53,799 nt of DNA from NCBI GenBank assembly GCA_020845495.1, contig JADLFM010000073.1, forward strand, positions 1-53,799. The letters are read 5' to 3'. The translations under genes were made by a program, and so were the position numbers. Under the pieces are notes generated by a model. It was not told the DNA's origin. It worked only from the letters and a program-made list of their open reading frames with translations, and ran no database searches. Shown piece by piece: positions 34,933 through 43,068 of this stretch; position 1 is the first letter of the stretch, and the number at the start of each line of letters is the position of its first letter. The stretch comes from Chloroflexota bacterium. Its GTDB lineage: Bacteria; Chloroflexota; UBA6077; JACCZL01.

Positions 34933-36657
34933 CTACTGCGCGATGTACATAGATGGCACCACGTCACGCGCACGGTTGACGTTCACGCCCTGAACCCGGT
35001 TGCTATAGATCGTGGAGAACGCCTCGATGTTGGCGACGTAGATCATTGCCACATCGTCAGCGACGATCTGCTGGATCTGCTTCGCCAGCTCAAATCGCTT
35101 CGCCTCATCGAGCTCGCCGCTCGCCTGATCGATCAGCGCGTCCACCTCAGGGTTGCTGTACCGCCCAAAGTTGGACACAACGTTCGAGTAGTAGTACGCG
35201 CGAAGCTGCCCGGCCACGTCGCCCGTCGCCGCGCCACACGAGCAGTAGGTGGCCACGTCAAAGTTGCCATCGTACATGACCTGGTTGGACGAGGTGATTT
35301 CCACGACATCGAGGGTCGATCCGACGCCGATCTTTTTCCAGTAGCTCTGTGCCGCGATGGCGGTCGCCTCCTGATAACTGTAGGTCAAGATCCGAAGCGT
35401 GAGGCGCTGTCCGTCCTTCTCGCGGATGCCATCAGTGCCAGGTTTCCAACCAGCCTCATCCAGCAGGTGATTCGCCTTCTGAACGTCGGTCTGGGGGCCG
35501 GTCGTGAGCGCATAGGGAAGCCCGGCTGGGAAATGCCCGGTGGGAAGCGCACCGTAGCCACGGAAGACGCCCTGCTGCATCTCTTTGCGGTCGAGTGCGA
35601 GGCTGAGCGCCTGTCGGACACGCTTGTCCTGGAGGGCCGGCACGTTCTTGACGTTCAGCCAGATATTTCGGGTGCCGGGGTTGGTGGGGTAGAAGGTGAA
35701 CGCGTTCGCCGCCTCGTAGCGCTTGCGCTGATCGACGTCGACGTTGATGTCCATGTCGGCGGCGTTGGTCTTGAGCGCCAGCTCGCGCGCCTGGGGATCG
35801 GCGCCGAGTCTGGCCTCGAACCGCCGCAGCTTCGGCTGCTCTCCCCAGTAGCCCGGCCACGCCTCAGCCGTCAACACCTCGCCCGGCACGAACTGGGTCG
35901 GCTTGAAGTAACCGGTCAGGTCAGGCTCGCCGTTGAATCGATCGCCGATGGCCTCGGCCTGCGTGGCGTTGTGGATGCCGAGCGTCACGAGCTTGAACAG
36001 GAATGCGGGGTCCGGCGCCGCGAGCTTGAAGCGAAGGTGGGTCGGGTCGACCACCTGATACTCGACCTTTTCGAGCACCGACTTCGCACGTGGATTCAGC
36101 TTCGCGTGCCGTTCGAGCGAGGCTTTGACGGCAGCAGCGTCCGCCTTCGCGCCACTCCAGAAGGTGGCGTTGGGCGGGAGTTCGATCTCCCAGATGGTCG
36201 GCTCAACCAGTGTCCAATGTTGGGCCAGACCGGGCGCGATGCTGCCATCGAGCGTCTGGCGGACCACCGGCTCGGCCAGGCCGTTCTCGATGATGCGCTG
36301 GGCGTCGATGTTCACCGGATCCAGCGAGCGCGGCATGTTAGCCGTGATCAGGCGAAGCACCTGCTTGCCGGCAGGGGCGGCCGGAGCACTGCCCACCGAG
36401 GAGCCGCCCGCGGGGGCGCCGCCCGCCGGGGACCTGCTCGCCGGGGAACTACTCGCCGAGGCGCCTGACGCAGCCGCCGAGGATGCGGTCGCACCAGCCG
36501 ATGACGGGCCATTCCCTGTAGAGCGCGGCGCTGGCTGCGCCGGGGCCGGCACTGAAGGCCCACAGGCGCTCAGGAACAGGAGCGCACACACGGCCAGCGC
36601 ACATAGGCGCGCGAGGTGGCGGTGCACTCGGGCGAAGAACCATGACACCAGGACCAT
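34933..36657 (-). CDS. Family 5 substrate-binding lipoprotein under cobalamin riboswitch
   Basis: Receptor of the adjacent Opp/Dpp-type importer, 574 residues. Unlike other binding proteins here it has a Sec rather than Tat start, with lipobox LFLSAC, and a Ser/Ala/Gly linker before the SBP_bac_5 domain. Domain landmarks are NGLAEPVVRQTLDGSIAPGL, KRVRQALSLALDRKEM and FPAGLPYALTTGPQTDV. The ATG at 36657 follows AAGGGAG; the frame is open upstream through the riboswitch terminator but is not a gene there. The cobalamin riboswitch and its terminator in the leader suggest the importer takes up cobalt, nickel or a corrinoid-related compound rather than ordinary peptides. The ligand is inferred. 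Confidence 0.9.
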   Translation of the reverse strand: MVLVSWFFARVHRHLARLCALAVCALLFLSACGPSVPAPAQPAPRSTGNGPSSAGATASSAAASGASASSSPASRSPAGGAPAGGSSVGSAPAAPAGKQVLRLITANMPRSLDPVNIDAQRIIENGLAEPVVRQTLDGSIAPGLAQHWTLVEPTIWEIELPPNATFWSGAKADAAAVKASLERHAKLNPRAKSVLEKVEYQVVDPTHLRFKLAAPDPAFLFKLVTLGIHNATQAEAIGDRFNGEPDLTGYFKPTQFVPGEVLTAEAWPGYWGEQPKLRRFEARLGADPQARELALKTNAADMDINVDVDQRKRYEAANAFTFYPTNPGTRNIWLNVKNVPALQDKRVRQALSLALDRKEMQQGVFRGYGALPTGHFPAGLPYALTTGPQTDVQKANHLLDEAGWKPGTDGIREKDGQRLTLRILTYSYQEATAIAAQSYWKKIGVGSTLDVVEITSSNQVMYDGNFDVATYCSCGAATGDVAGQLRAYYYSNVVSNFGRYSNPEVDALIDQASGELDEAKRFELAKQIQQIVADDVAMIYVANIEAFSTIYSNRVQGVNVNRARDVVPSMYIAQ

Positions 36658-36706
36658 GCGTGGGCTCCCTTCGAGGCCTCGGGACCGTCCCAAGGCCAAA
36701 CAACAA

Positions 36707-36732
36707 CCCCCGCTCGGGGATACCAGCGGGGG
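36707..36732 (-). terminator. Riboswitch expression-platform terminator
   Basis: On the minus strand an 8-bp GC stem (CCCCCGCT...AGCGGGGG, with a 10-nt loop) is followed by TTGTTGTTTGG. It lies between the cobalamin aptamer and the binding-protein start, the usual place for a ligand-controlled terminator. The region between (near 36775-36735) can form competing hairpins. Confidence 0.75.
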
Positions 36733-36787
36733 CGCGTTGTAAGGGGCCCACGTTGGCCCGAGCCTTTTCATCGAAGGCACTCGGAAC

Positions 36788-36911
36788 CGAACAAGGGCTG
36801 GCGACCTGGCTTCGCGTCGGAGGACGCATCACAGTTGCGGGACAGCGCCGGAATCACACCGGACTTCGCGATACACCACCTGAAATCAGCGGTGGTGCGT
36901 GGCCCTTGTCC
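36788..36911 (-). ncRNA. Cobalamin riboswitch
   Basis: Recognised by its conserved core on the minus strand. The P1 stem pairs 36902-36911 with 36788-36797 (ACAAGGGC and GCCCTTGT). CCGGTGTGATTCCGG, then GCTGTCCCGCAACTGTGA, and the B12 box AGCCAGGTCGCC near 36811-36800 follow the cobalamin-aptamer order (GGTG, CCGCAACTG, GCCAGG). A promoter TTGACC-N18-TACAAC lies upstream near 36970-36940. Cobalamin binding would favour the terminator at 36707 and shut off the importer genes to the left. The match is by eye; a covariance search would confirm it. Confidence 0.85.
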
Positions 36912-37048
36912 AACTCTCTCTATGTTGTTGTCAGTAGTGAGCAGTTGTATCGGCTGACCGCGCGACAGGTCAAGCCGCCACTCCTCTGGAGGCGATTCCC
37001 ACACGTGTGCCAGACCGTGACCGTCGCCCGCATCGCCGGCACAGTCGC

Positions 37049-37054
37049 TACAAT
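37049..37054 (+). promoter_or_regulatory. -10 element of the LacI regulator gene
   Basis: TACAAT at 37049-37054 would start transcription near 37061, close to the possible TTG (37066) and ATG (37081) starts, so the message may be leaderless or have a very short leader. No convincing -35 was found. Confidence 0.4.
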
Positions 37055-37080
37055 GACGTGACCGATTGCATCCTTCAGGG

Positions 37081-38211
37081 ATGGATGCGACAGCGCGCGG
37101 GTCCGCCGACGCGCGCCAGGAGCGGGAGGACACCATCAGCACGATCGAGGACGTGGCGCGGCTGGCCGGCGTTTCGCGCGGCTCGGTGTCCAACGTCCTG
37201 ACCGGCAAGGTTCCCATGCGCGAGACGACCCGTCAGCGGGTGCTCGCGGCGGCCAAGACGCTCGGCTATCAGCCGAACCGGGTCGCCAGCGCGCTCGCCT
37301 CCGGGCGGTACCCGGGCGTCGGGGTGCTGGTTCCGGACATCCGAAACTTCGTCAATGCGGACCTCGTCCAGGTCATCGAGGAGATCTGCACGCCGCGCGG
37401 CTACACGGTCACGATCTGCCACACCAGTAAGGACGCCGGACGGGAGCGCGCCCACCTCGCGGACTTACTTGGACACCGCATCGGTGGCCTCGTGGCAAAG
37501 GCTGAGGGTGCCGAGCCGTCGTCCTACGAGCGCCTGCTGGATGCCGGCACGAAGATCGTCTTGATCGACAACCCGATCCTCGGCCTCGACCTGCCGATCG
37601 TACGCTTCGACCGTGAAGCCGCGACCCGCGCGGTGCTCGCCTGCCTCGCCGCTGCCGGCCACCGGCGCATTGGTGCGATCGTGCCTGAAAGCCCGTATCC
37701 ACTTGGAGACCTGCCAACGACCGGCGTCGTCAGCGATCGCCTGGTCGCCCGCCGGATGGTCGAGCGGTGCGCGGCGCAGCTTGGCCTGGACCTGGTGGTC
37801 GAAGCACGGCCGCTCCGCGTCCTCTCGGAGGGCCGTGAGGCGGCCGAAGCGCTGCTCGCCTCGGCCCGGCCTCCGACCGCGATCTACGCGACGTCCTGGC
37901 TGCACACGCTTGGGCTACTAGCTGCTGTCAACCGCATGGACGTCGCGGAACGGCGGAGCCTGGGCTTGATCGGGACCGGCGCAGGCGAGTATCTGGACGC
38001 CATCGCTCCCTGGCTGACCTACGTCGACGTCGCAGCTCGAGAACAGGGGCGGATCGCGGCCGAGCGGCTGTTCGCCGAGATCGACAGCGATGGCTCGGGC
38101 TCGGCCGGCCCGCTCGATACGGTCCTGCCGCTGCACCTCATCGAGCGCGAGTCGACGGCCCATCCGCCCGGTGCTCGGTCCGGCCGAGCCCGGATCGTCG
38201 CCGCCGGCTGA
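37081..38211 (+). CDS. LacI-family transcriptional regulator
   Basis: Cytoplasmic DNA-binding regulator of 376 residues. The helix-turn-helix TIEDVARLAGVSRGSVSNVL is near the N-terminus, followed by the hinge YQPNRVASALASGR and a periplasmic-binding-like sensor domain with GVLVPDIRNF, VLIDNPILG and HRRIGAIVPESPY. Family members bind CG-centred palindromes, as is TTGGAGCGCTCCAA. ATG at 37081 is used; a TTG at 37066 is possible, and the best ribosome-like site, GGGAGGA, lies downstream near 37128 without a standard start codon, so the N-terminus is uncertain. Divergent to the cobalamin-controlled importer and just upstream of sulfatase 3. It is the best candidate for the regulator of the four operators; its effector is unknown, perhaps a sugar. 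Confidence 0.9.
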   Translation: MDATARGSADARQEREDTISTIEDVARLAGVSRGSVSNVLTGKVPMRETTRQRVLAAAKTLGYQPNRVASALASGRYPGVGVLVPDIRNFVNADLVQVIEEICTPRGYTVTICHTSKDAGRERAHLADLLGHRIGGLVAKAEGAEPSSYERLLDAGTKIVLIDNPILGLDLPIVRFDREAATRAVLACLAAAGHRRIGAIVPESPYPLGDLPTTGVVSDRLVARRMVERCAAQLGLDLVVEARPLRVLSEGREAAEALLASARPPTAIYATSWLHTLGLLAAVNRMDVAERRSLGLIGTGAGEYLDAIAPWLTYVDVAAREQGRIAAERLFAEIDSDGSGSAGPLDTVLPLHLIERESTAHPPGARSGRARIVAAG

Positions 38212-38234
38212 GCCAGACCGTCGTGCCCTCGGGC

Positions 38235-38284
38235 GCACCCCCCGCAGCGCCCTCACCTCCAGAGCACCCCTCGCAGCGCCTTCA
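38235..38284. repeat. Imperfect 21-bp direct repeat
   Basis: Two copies (38235-38255 and 38264-38284) match at 19 of 21 positions, in the gap between lacI and the sulfatase 3 promoter. No function apparent. Confidence 0.6.
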
Positions 38285-38330
38285 GCCCCCGCGCGTGCGT
38301 GCCTGACTTTCCTTCCAGTACCTCCCCGTG

Positions 38331-38349
38331 TATGATTGGAGCGCTCCAA
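38331..38349 (+). promoter_or_regulatory. Promoter -10 and LacI-type operator of the sulfatase 3-4 operon
   Basis: TATGAT (38331-38336) is directly joined to TTGGAGCGCTCCAA (38336-38349), so bound repressor would block RNA polymerase. The -35 is weak. The start codon of sulfatase 3 is 57 bp further on. Confidence 0.8.
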
Positions 38350-38405
38350 ATCGGGGCGGTTCGAGACTGGCCCTGGAGGCCGGAGGTCTCGCTCGGGGGA
38401 CGACG

Positions 38406-39863
38406 GTGTCCAGGCAGCCAAACATCCTGCTCCTGATGTCCGACCAGCATCGCGCCGACGCGATGGGCTGCGCCGGCTCGTCGGTCGTCCGCACGCCAGG
38501 CCTGGATCGCCTTGCGGCAGACGGCGTGCGCTTCACCGATGCTATCTGTACCAGCCCCCTCTGCATGCCGTCGCGGGCCTCGCTCACGACCGGCCTGTAT
38601 GCCCACAATCACGGCCTGCTCGACAACGACAGCGGCAGCCTGCTGCCCTACGCCCCTACCTTCATGCGGGCGCTCCAACAGGCCGGGTACCACACCGCCG
38701 GCATTGGCAAGTTCCACTACTTCCTGCACGGCGGCATCTCCGATCTCGACGAGTTGCACGAGCGGATGCTCGGCTACGGCTTCGACGAGATCCTGGAGAC
38801 CGAGGGCAAGGAGATGTCCGAGGTCCACGCCGGGCCGTGGACCCGCTACCTGGCCCAGCACGGGCTGGAGGACGTCCACCGGGCCGACTTCCGGACCCGG
38901 CGCAAGGAGCATCCGCCCTGGTACGCTGGCCCGTCGCCGCTCGGCGAGGAGCACCATCACGACGCCTTCATCGGGCGGGAGGCGGTGCGCTGGCTGGACG
39001 CCTACCAGGACGAGCGCCCCTTCTTCCTGTGGGTCGGCTGGGTCGGGCCGCACCTGCCATGGGACGCGCCCGGCCGCTACGCGACGCTGTACGACCCGGC
39101 CGAGTTTCCGGTTCCGCCGCTCGAAGACCTGTCCGATGCGCCGGTCGCCGTGCGCCGGCGGGTAGAGCAGTTCGGGCTGGATCGAGCCAGCCTGGACGAC
39201 CTCCGCAGGATGATGGCAGCGTACTACGGGCTGGTGTCGCACGTGGACTCCTGGGTTGGGGCGATCCTGGATGCGCTCGACCGTCGAGGCGGCCGCGACA
39301 ACACGTTGGTGATCTACACCACCGATCACGGCGAGATGCTGGCCGAGCACGGCCTGATCCAGAAGTCCGTGTTCTACGAGGGTGCGGTACGGGTACCGCT
39401 GATCGTCCGCTACCCTGAACGATTCGCGCCCGGCGTAGCCGATGCTCCGGTCGAGCTTGTGGACCTGACGCCAACGCTCCTGGAGTACGGCGACGCGGAG
39501 CCGCTCCCAACCTGCGAGGGCCGCTCGCTGACGCCGCTGCTCCAGCAGCCCGATTCCGTGCCGGAGGGCTGGCGCGACGCCGTCTTCAGCGAACTACGCG
39601 GCGAATTCATGATCCGCACCGAGCGATACACCTACGTCTACCGGGTCAGCGAGACCCGTCAGGAATTGTTCGACCGCATCGCCGATCCGGCCCAGCTCCG
39701 CAACCTGAGCGGCGCCCCTGCCGCGTCCGAGGTGGAGCACCAGCTACGGGAGCGCCTGTTCGGCTGGCTGGCCGCGACCAACCGCCCGCTGACCAGCCGT
39801 GACCTCCAGCCCGGCGTGCTCGACGCGTATCGCACCGTGGAGGCGCCGCCCCTCCGGACCTGA
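38406..39863 (+). CDS. Sulfatase 3, type I sulfatase, cytoplasmic
   Basis: A 485-residue sulfatase of the shorter class, without the extra C-terminal region of sulfatases 1 and 2. Metal site MSDQHRADAMGC, formylglycine motif CMPSRASLTTG with Cys53, and YTTDHGEMLAEHG for the second metal site. Its layout resembles choline-, glucosamine- or uronate-sulfatases more than AtsA. The GTG at 38406 follows GGGGGA; an upstream in-frame ATG at 38328 would span the operator and is rejected. No signal peptide. It heads an operon with sulfatase 4 under the LacI-type operator. Substrate unknown. Confidence 0.9.
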   Translation: MSRQPNILLLMSDQHRADAMGCAGSSVVRTPGLDRLAADGVRFTDAICTSPLCMPSRASLTTGLYAHNHGLLDNDSGSLLPYAPTFMRALQQAGYHTAGIGKFHYFLHGGISDLDELHERMLGYGFDEILETEGKEMSEVHAGPWTRYLAQHGLEDVHRADFRTRRKEHPPWYAGPSPLGEEHHHDAFIGREAVRWLDAYQDERPFFLWVGWVGPHLPWDAPGRYATLYDPAEFPVPPLEDLSDAPVAVRRRVEQFGLDRASLDDLRRMMAAYYGLVSHVDSWVGAILDALDRRGGRDNTLVIYTTDHGEMLAEHGLIQKSVFYEGAVRVPLIVRYPERFAPGVADAPVELVDLTPTLLEYGDAEPLPTCEGRSLTPLLQQPDSVPEGWRDAVFSELRGEFMIRTERYTYVYRVSETRQELFDRIADPAQLRNLSGAPAASEVEHQLRERLFGWLAATNRPLTSRDLQPGVLDAYRTVEAPPLRT

Positions 39864-39922
39864 GCCCGCCAACCAGACCGACGTGCCGGCCGACCGAGAC
39901 CGCGCAGTAGGAGAGGAGCCCG

Positions 39923-41383
39923 ATGGACCGACCGAACTTCCTGATCGTCATGACCGACGAGCACAACCCGTTCGTCAGCACGCCGTTCGACCACCCGTTC
40001 ATCCAGACCCCCAACATCCAGCGGCTGGCCGACCGTGGCGTGCTGTTCGAGAACACGTACTGCAACTCGCCCCTGTGCGTGCCCTCGCGAGCGTCGTTCA
40101 TGACCGGCAAGTACATCCACCGCATCGGGGTCTGGGACAACGCCGCCTCGCTCACCAGCAACGAGCCGACCTGGGCGCACCGCCTGAACCTGGCCGGCTA
40201 CGACACCGCGATCTCGGGGAAGATGCACTTCATCGGCGAGGACCAGCGCCACGGCTTTCAGCGCAGGCTCGTCAGCGACATCCACGGCAAGCACCATCGC
40301 GCCTTGACCGATTGGAACAGCAAGCGTGGCTGGGCGACGGCCGGCCACAAGCAGCGGCTCAAGGAGGCCGGCCCCGGCGACTACCTCTACTCCCAGTATG
40401 ACGACTGCGTCGCCACCCGCGCCGCCGAGTACCTCGCCGAGCCGGCGCGCAAGGAGAAGCCCTGGGCACTCTGCGTCGGGCTGATCACGCCCCACTTCCC
40501 GCTGATCGTCCGCGAGCGGTACTGGAACATGTACTATCCCGAGCACGCCGACCTGCCGAACATCCCACCCGGCCACCTCGACCAGCTTCATCCCCAGAAC
40601 CAGCGGCTGCGCGAGTACTTCGGGGTTGCGGATGCGACCGACGAGGAGATCCGACGCGGCCGGGCCGCCTACTACGGGCTGGTGAGCTTCGCGGACGAGC
40701 GGATCGGGCAGGTGCTCGACGCGCTCGAGCGGAACGGGCTGGACGAGAACACCGTGGTCGTCTACACCTCCGATCACGGCGAGATGATGGGCGAGCACGG
40801 CTTGTGGTGGAAGTGCAGCTTCTACGAGGGCTCGTCGCGGGTGCCGTTCATCGTCTCCTGGCCCCAGCGCTTCACACCCGGCCGGCGGACTGCCATCACC
40901 TCGCTCGTCGACCTGACTCGTACGGTCATCGACCTCGCCGGGTGCGAGGACGTGGACGACGCTGACCTCGACGGCCGGGTGTTGACCGGCCTGCTCGACG
41001 GTACCGAGGCGGATGGCGGCGGGGTCGCCTTCTCCGAGTACGAGGCCCACGGCACCGACCGCCCGGCCCGGATGGTGCGGAAGGGGAACTTCAAGCTGAA
41101 CTACTACCACGGCGAACCGATCGAGCTCTACGACGTCGTGACTGACCCGAGCGAGTTCACCAACCTGGCCGACGAGCCGGCGTACGCCGCCATCCGCGAC
41201 GAGTTGTTGGCGCTGGTGCTCGAGAACTGGGACCCGGAGACGGTCAAGCAGACCGCCCTGGAGAGCCAGCGGCTGCGGCGCGTCGTCGTGGAGGGTAGCC
41301 CGCACCTGAGCTTCGCCCACTGGGACCCGGCCGACGACAACTGGTTGCCGATGGTATCGGCGGTGGCCGCCGTCAGCGACTGA
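39923..41383 (+). CDS. Sulfatase 4, type I sulfatase, cytoplasmic
   Basis: A 486-residue sulfatase that starts 59 bp after sulfatase 3. Metal site IVMTDEHN, formylglycine motif CVPSRASFMTGKYIHR with Cys52, and YTSDHGEMMGEHGLWWK for the second metal site; the N-terminal half, with VWDNAASL after the active site, recalls choline sulfatase. No signal peptide. GGAGAGGAG precedes the ATG. The pair of sulfatases probably removes sulfate from two positions or two related substrates. Two terminator hairpins follow. Confidence 0.9.
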   Translation: MDRPNFLIVMTDEHNPFVSTPFDHPFIQTPNIQRLADRGVLFENTYCNSPLCVPSRASFMTGKYIHRIGVWDNAASLTSNEPTWAHRLNLAGYDTAISGKMHFIGEDQRHGFQRRLVSDIHGKHHRALTDWNSKRGWATAGHKQRLKEAGPGDYLYSQYDDCVATRAAEYLAEPARKEKPWALCVGLITPHFPLIVRERYWNMYYPEHADLPNIPPGHLDQLHPQNQRLREYFGVADATDEEIRRGRAAYYGLVSFADERIGQVLDALERNGLDENTVVVYTSDHGEMMGEHGLWWKCSFYEGSSRVPFIVSWPQRFTPGRRTAITSLVDLTRTVIDLAGCEDVDDADLDGRVLTGLLDGTEADGGGVAFSEYEAHGTDRPARMVRKGNFKLNYYHGEPIELYDVVTDPSEFTNLADEPAYAAIRDELLALVLENWDPETVKQTALESQRLRRVVVEGSPHLSFAHWDPADDNWLPMVSAVAAVSD

Positions 41384-41411
41384 CCGCCCTGCTCACGCTC
41401 TCTCACTCCGT

Positions 41412-41454
41412 GGCCCGGCTGCTGCCCCGTTCATCGACGGGCAGCAGCCGGGCC
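41412..41454. terminator. Bidirectional terminator hairpin
   Basis: Perfect 16-bp arms (41412-41427 and 41439-41454) with an 11-nt loop, 28 bp past sulfatase 4 and between convergent operons. Confidence 0.75.
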
Positions 41455-41470
41455 GCGCGCTTCGCCGGAC

Positions 41471-41523
41471 GCCCACTCCTCCCCGTTTGTGCTCTCGAAG
41501 ACCGCTGGCGGGGAGGAGTGGGC
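41471..41523. terminator. Second hairpin between convergent operons
   Basis: Perfect 14-bp arms (41471-41484 and 41510-41523) with a 25-nt loop. It may serve the leftward CUT1 transporter operon. Confidence 0.55.
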
Positions 41524-41596
41524 TGCACGCTTCGGCACGATCGGTGTGCCGCGCATGGCCTCCTCACCCCCGGCGGGGAGAGCGCCAGAAAATGGG

Positions 41597-43009
41597 CTAC
41601 CCGGTCTTCTGGCGCTCGCGGTCGAGGATGCCCTGGCAGGTAGCCGCCGCATCGTCGATAGCCTGCTGGGGCGTCTTTTGCCCGAACACCACCGCCTCGA
41701 TGGCCTTGCCAAACTCGGTCCCGATCTCCTGGGCGCCCGGGCCGTCGTAGGACAGGTCGGTCGACTTCTGGGCCTCGACGTAGGCGGGCACCAGCGGGTT
41801 CTTCTGCTCGTACTCCTTCCAGGCCGGGGCGTCACGGTACGAGAGCCGGGGTGGTAGCTGGCCGAAGCTCATGTTCCAGAACGCGTCGTTGCTGGCATCG
41901 AGCCCGATGAACTTCGCGAACTCCCAACCAGCGTCCCGGTTCTTGCCCTTGTCCAGGACCAGGATGGTGCCGAAGCCGATCGGCCCGGTCTGGCTCTTGG
42001 GTCCGGCCGGGAATCTGGCCGATCCGCTCTTGAAGGTGGCTCCTGCCACCCGTGCGACCAGCGCCGGGAAGGCGTTCATCGAGCCGACGTTGCCGGTCAG
42101 GTAGTCGTTGAGCATCTGGGTCTCGTTGACCTGCTTGACCGGCATCCCCTTGCGGTCGATCAAGTCCTTGTACCACTGGAGGGCGGCGACACCGTCCGGC
42201 GTATTGAAGGCGATCTTCGCGCCGTCCTCGGAAACCTCCCGCGCGCCGAACCCCCAGAGAATCGAGGGGAAGTAGTTGGCGCCGGTCTGAGCTGTCGGGG
42301 CGGTCGGGAGATAATGGCCCCAGAGCTGGTCGCCACTGGCAGAGATCTTGCCTGCCACGTCCAGCAGTTCCGCGAAGGTGGTCGGCGGCTTCTCCGGGTC
42401 CAGGCCGGCCTTCTGGTACCGCTCCTTGTTGTAGATCAACGCCTGCACGCCGCTGTTGACCGGCATCGCGTACATCTTGCCGTTCCGCGTCACGGCCTTC
42501 TGGATCGCCGGGAGCCAGTCGTAGGTGCCGATCTTCGGATCCCAGTCGTCGAGGCCGGCGGCGTGGCCTTTGTCGATGAACAGCGCGTTGATGGCCGGGC
42601 CGCCCAGCCGCACGGCGTCTGGCGGCTCGCCACCGGCGATGGCTGTCGCCAGCTTGGCCGGAACGTCCGCCGACGGCACGAGCACCACCTCCATCTTGAC
42701 CCGGCTTTGGGACTGATGGAAGCGCTCGATGACCTTCTGGAAAGCTTCCTGCTGGAGCGGCTGATTGAACCAGAAGGTGCCGGTGATGGTGCCCTGGGAG
42801 GCCGGCGCCTGCTGGGCAGGTTTGCCCTCGGCGAGTCTCGTAGCGGCCGGCTGCGCTGTGGCCGGCTTGCCGCTCGGCCCACCGCTGCCAGAAGCGGCTG
42901 GCTTCGCAGGTGGCGCTTCCGATGCCGTGCAAGCCGAAAGGAGCGCGGCTGCCGCTCCGCCACCAAGCAACCGTAGCCAGTGCCGCCGGTCGATGCGTCG
43001 TGCCGTCAT
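41597..43009 (-). CDS. Family 1 sugar-binding lipoprotein (copy B)
   Basis: Extracytoplasmic receptor for a CUT1 carbohydrate importer, 470 residues. Tat-like start (DRRHWLRLLGGG), lipobox LLSAC and Ala/Pro linker, then an SBP_bac_1 domain with GTFWFNQPLQQEAFQKVIER, IAGGEPPDAVRLGGPAINAL, NTPDGVAALQWYKDL and DAGWEFAKFIG. It is the closest paralogue of the gene at 43069, mostly differing in scattered conservative changes. The ATG at 43009 follows GGAGTG; the frame is open far upstream, but that part is only an out-of-frame reading of copy A. Last gene of the operon. Confidence 0.92.
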   Translation of the reverse strand: MTARRIDRRHWLRLLGGGAAAALLSACTASEAPPAKPAASGSGGPSGKPATAQPAATRLAEGKPAQQAPASQGTITGTFWFNQPLQQEAFQKVIERFHQSQSRVKMEVVLVPSADVPAKLATAIAGGEPPDAVRLGGPAINALFIDKGHAAGLDDWDPKIGTYDWLPAIQKAVTRNGKMYAMPVNSGVQALIYNKERYQKAGLDPEKPPTTFAELLDVAGKISASGDQLWGHYLPTAPTAQTGANYFPSILWGFGAREVSEDGAKIAFNTPDGVAALQWYKDLIDRKGMPVKQVNETQMLNDYLTGNVGSMNAFPALVARVAGATFKSGSARFPAGPKSQTGPIGFGTILVLDKGKNRDAGWEFAKFIGLDASNDAFWNMSFGQLPPRLSYRDAPAWKEYEQKNPLVPAYVEAQKSTDLSYDGPGAQEIGTEFGKAIEAVVFGQKTPQQAIDDAAATCQGILDRERQKTG

Positions 43010-43068
43010 CTGGACACTCCACTCGCGCCCCACACCTGGAGGCGAAGCCGTGTTGCGGTTGCGACGAG

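Noticed and set aside
38328..38405. Earlier ATG start for sulfatase 3
   Set aside because: It would begin upstream of the transcription start and translate the operator; the GTG at 38406 has a proper ribosome site.
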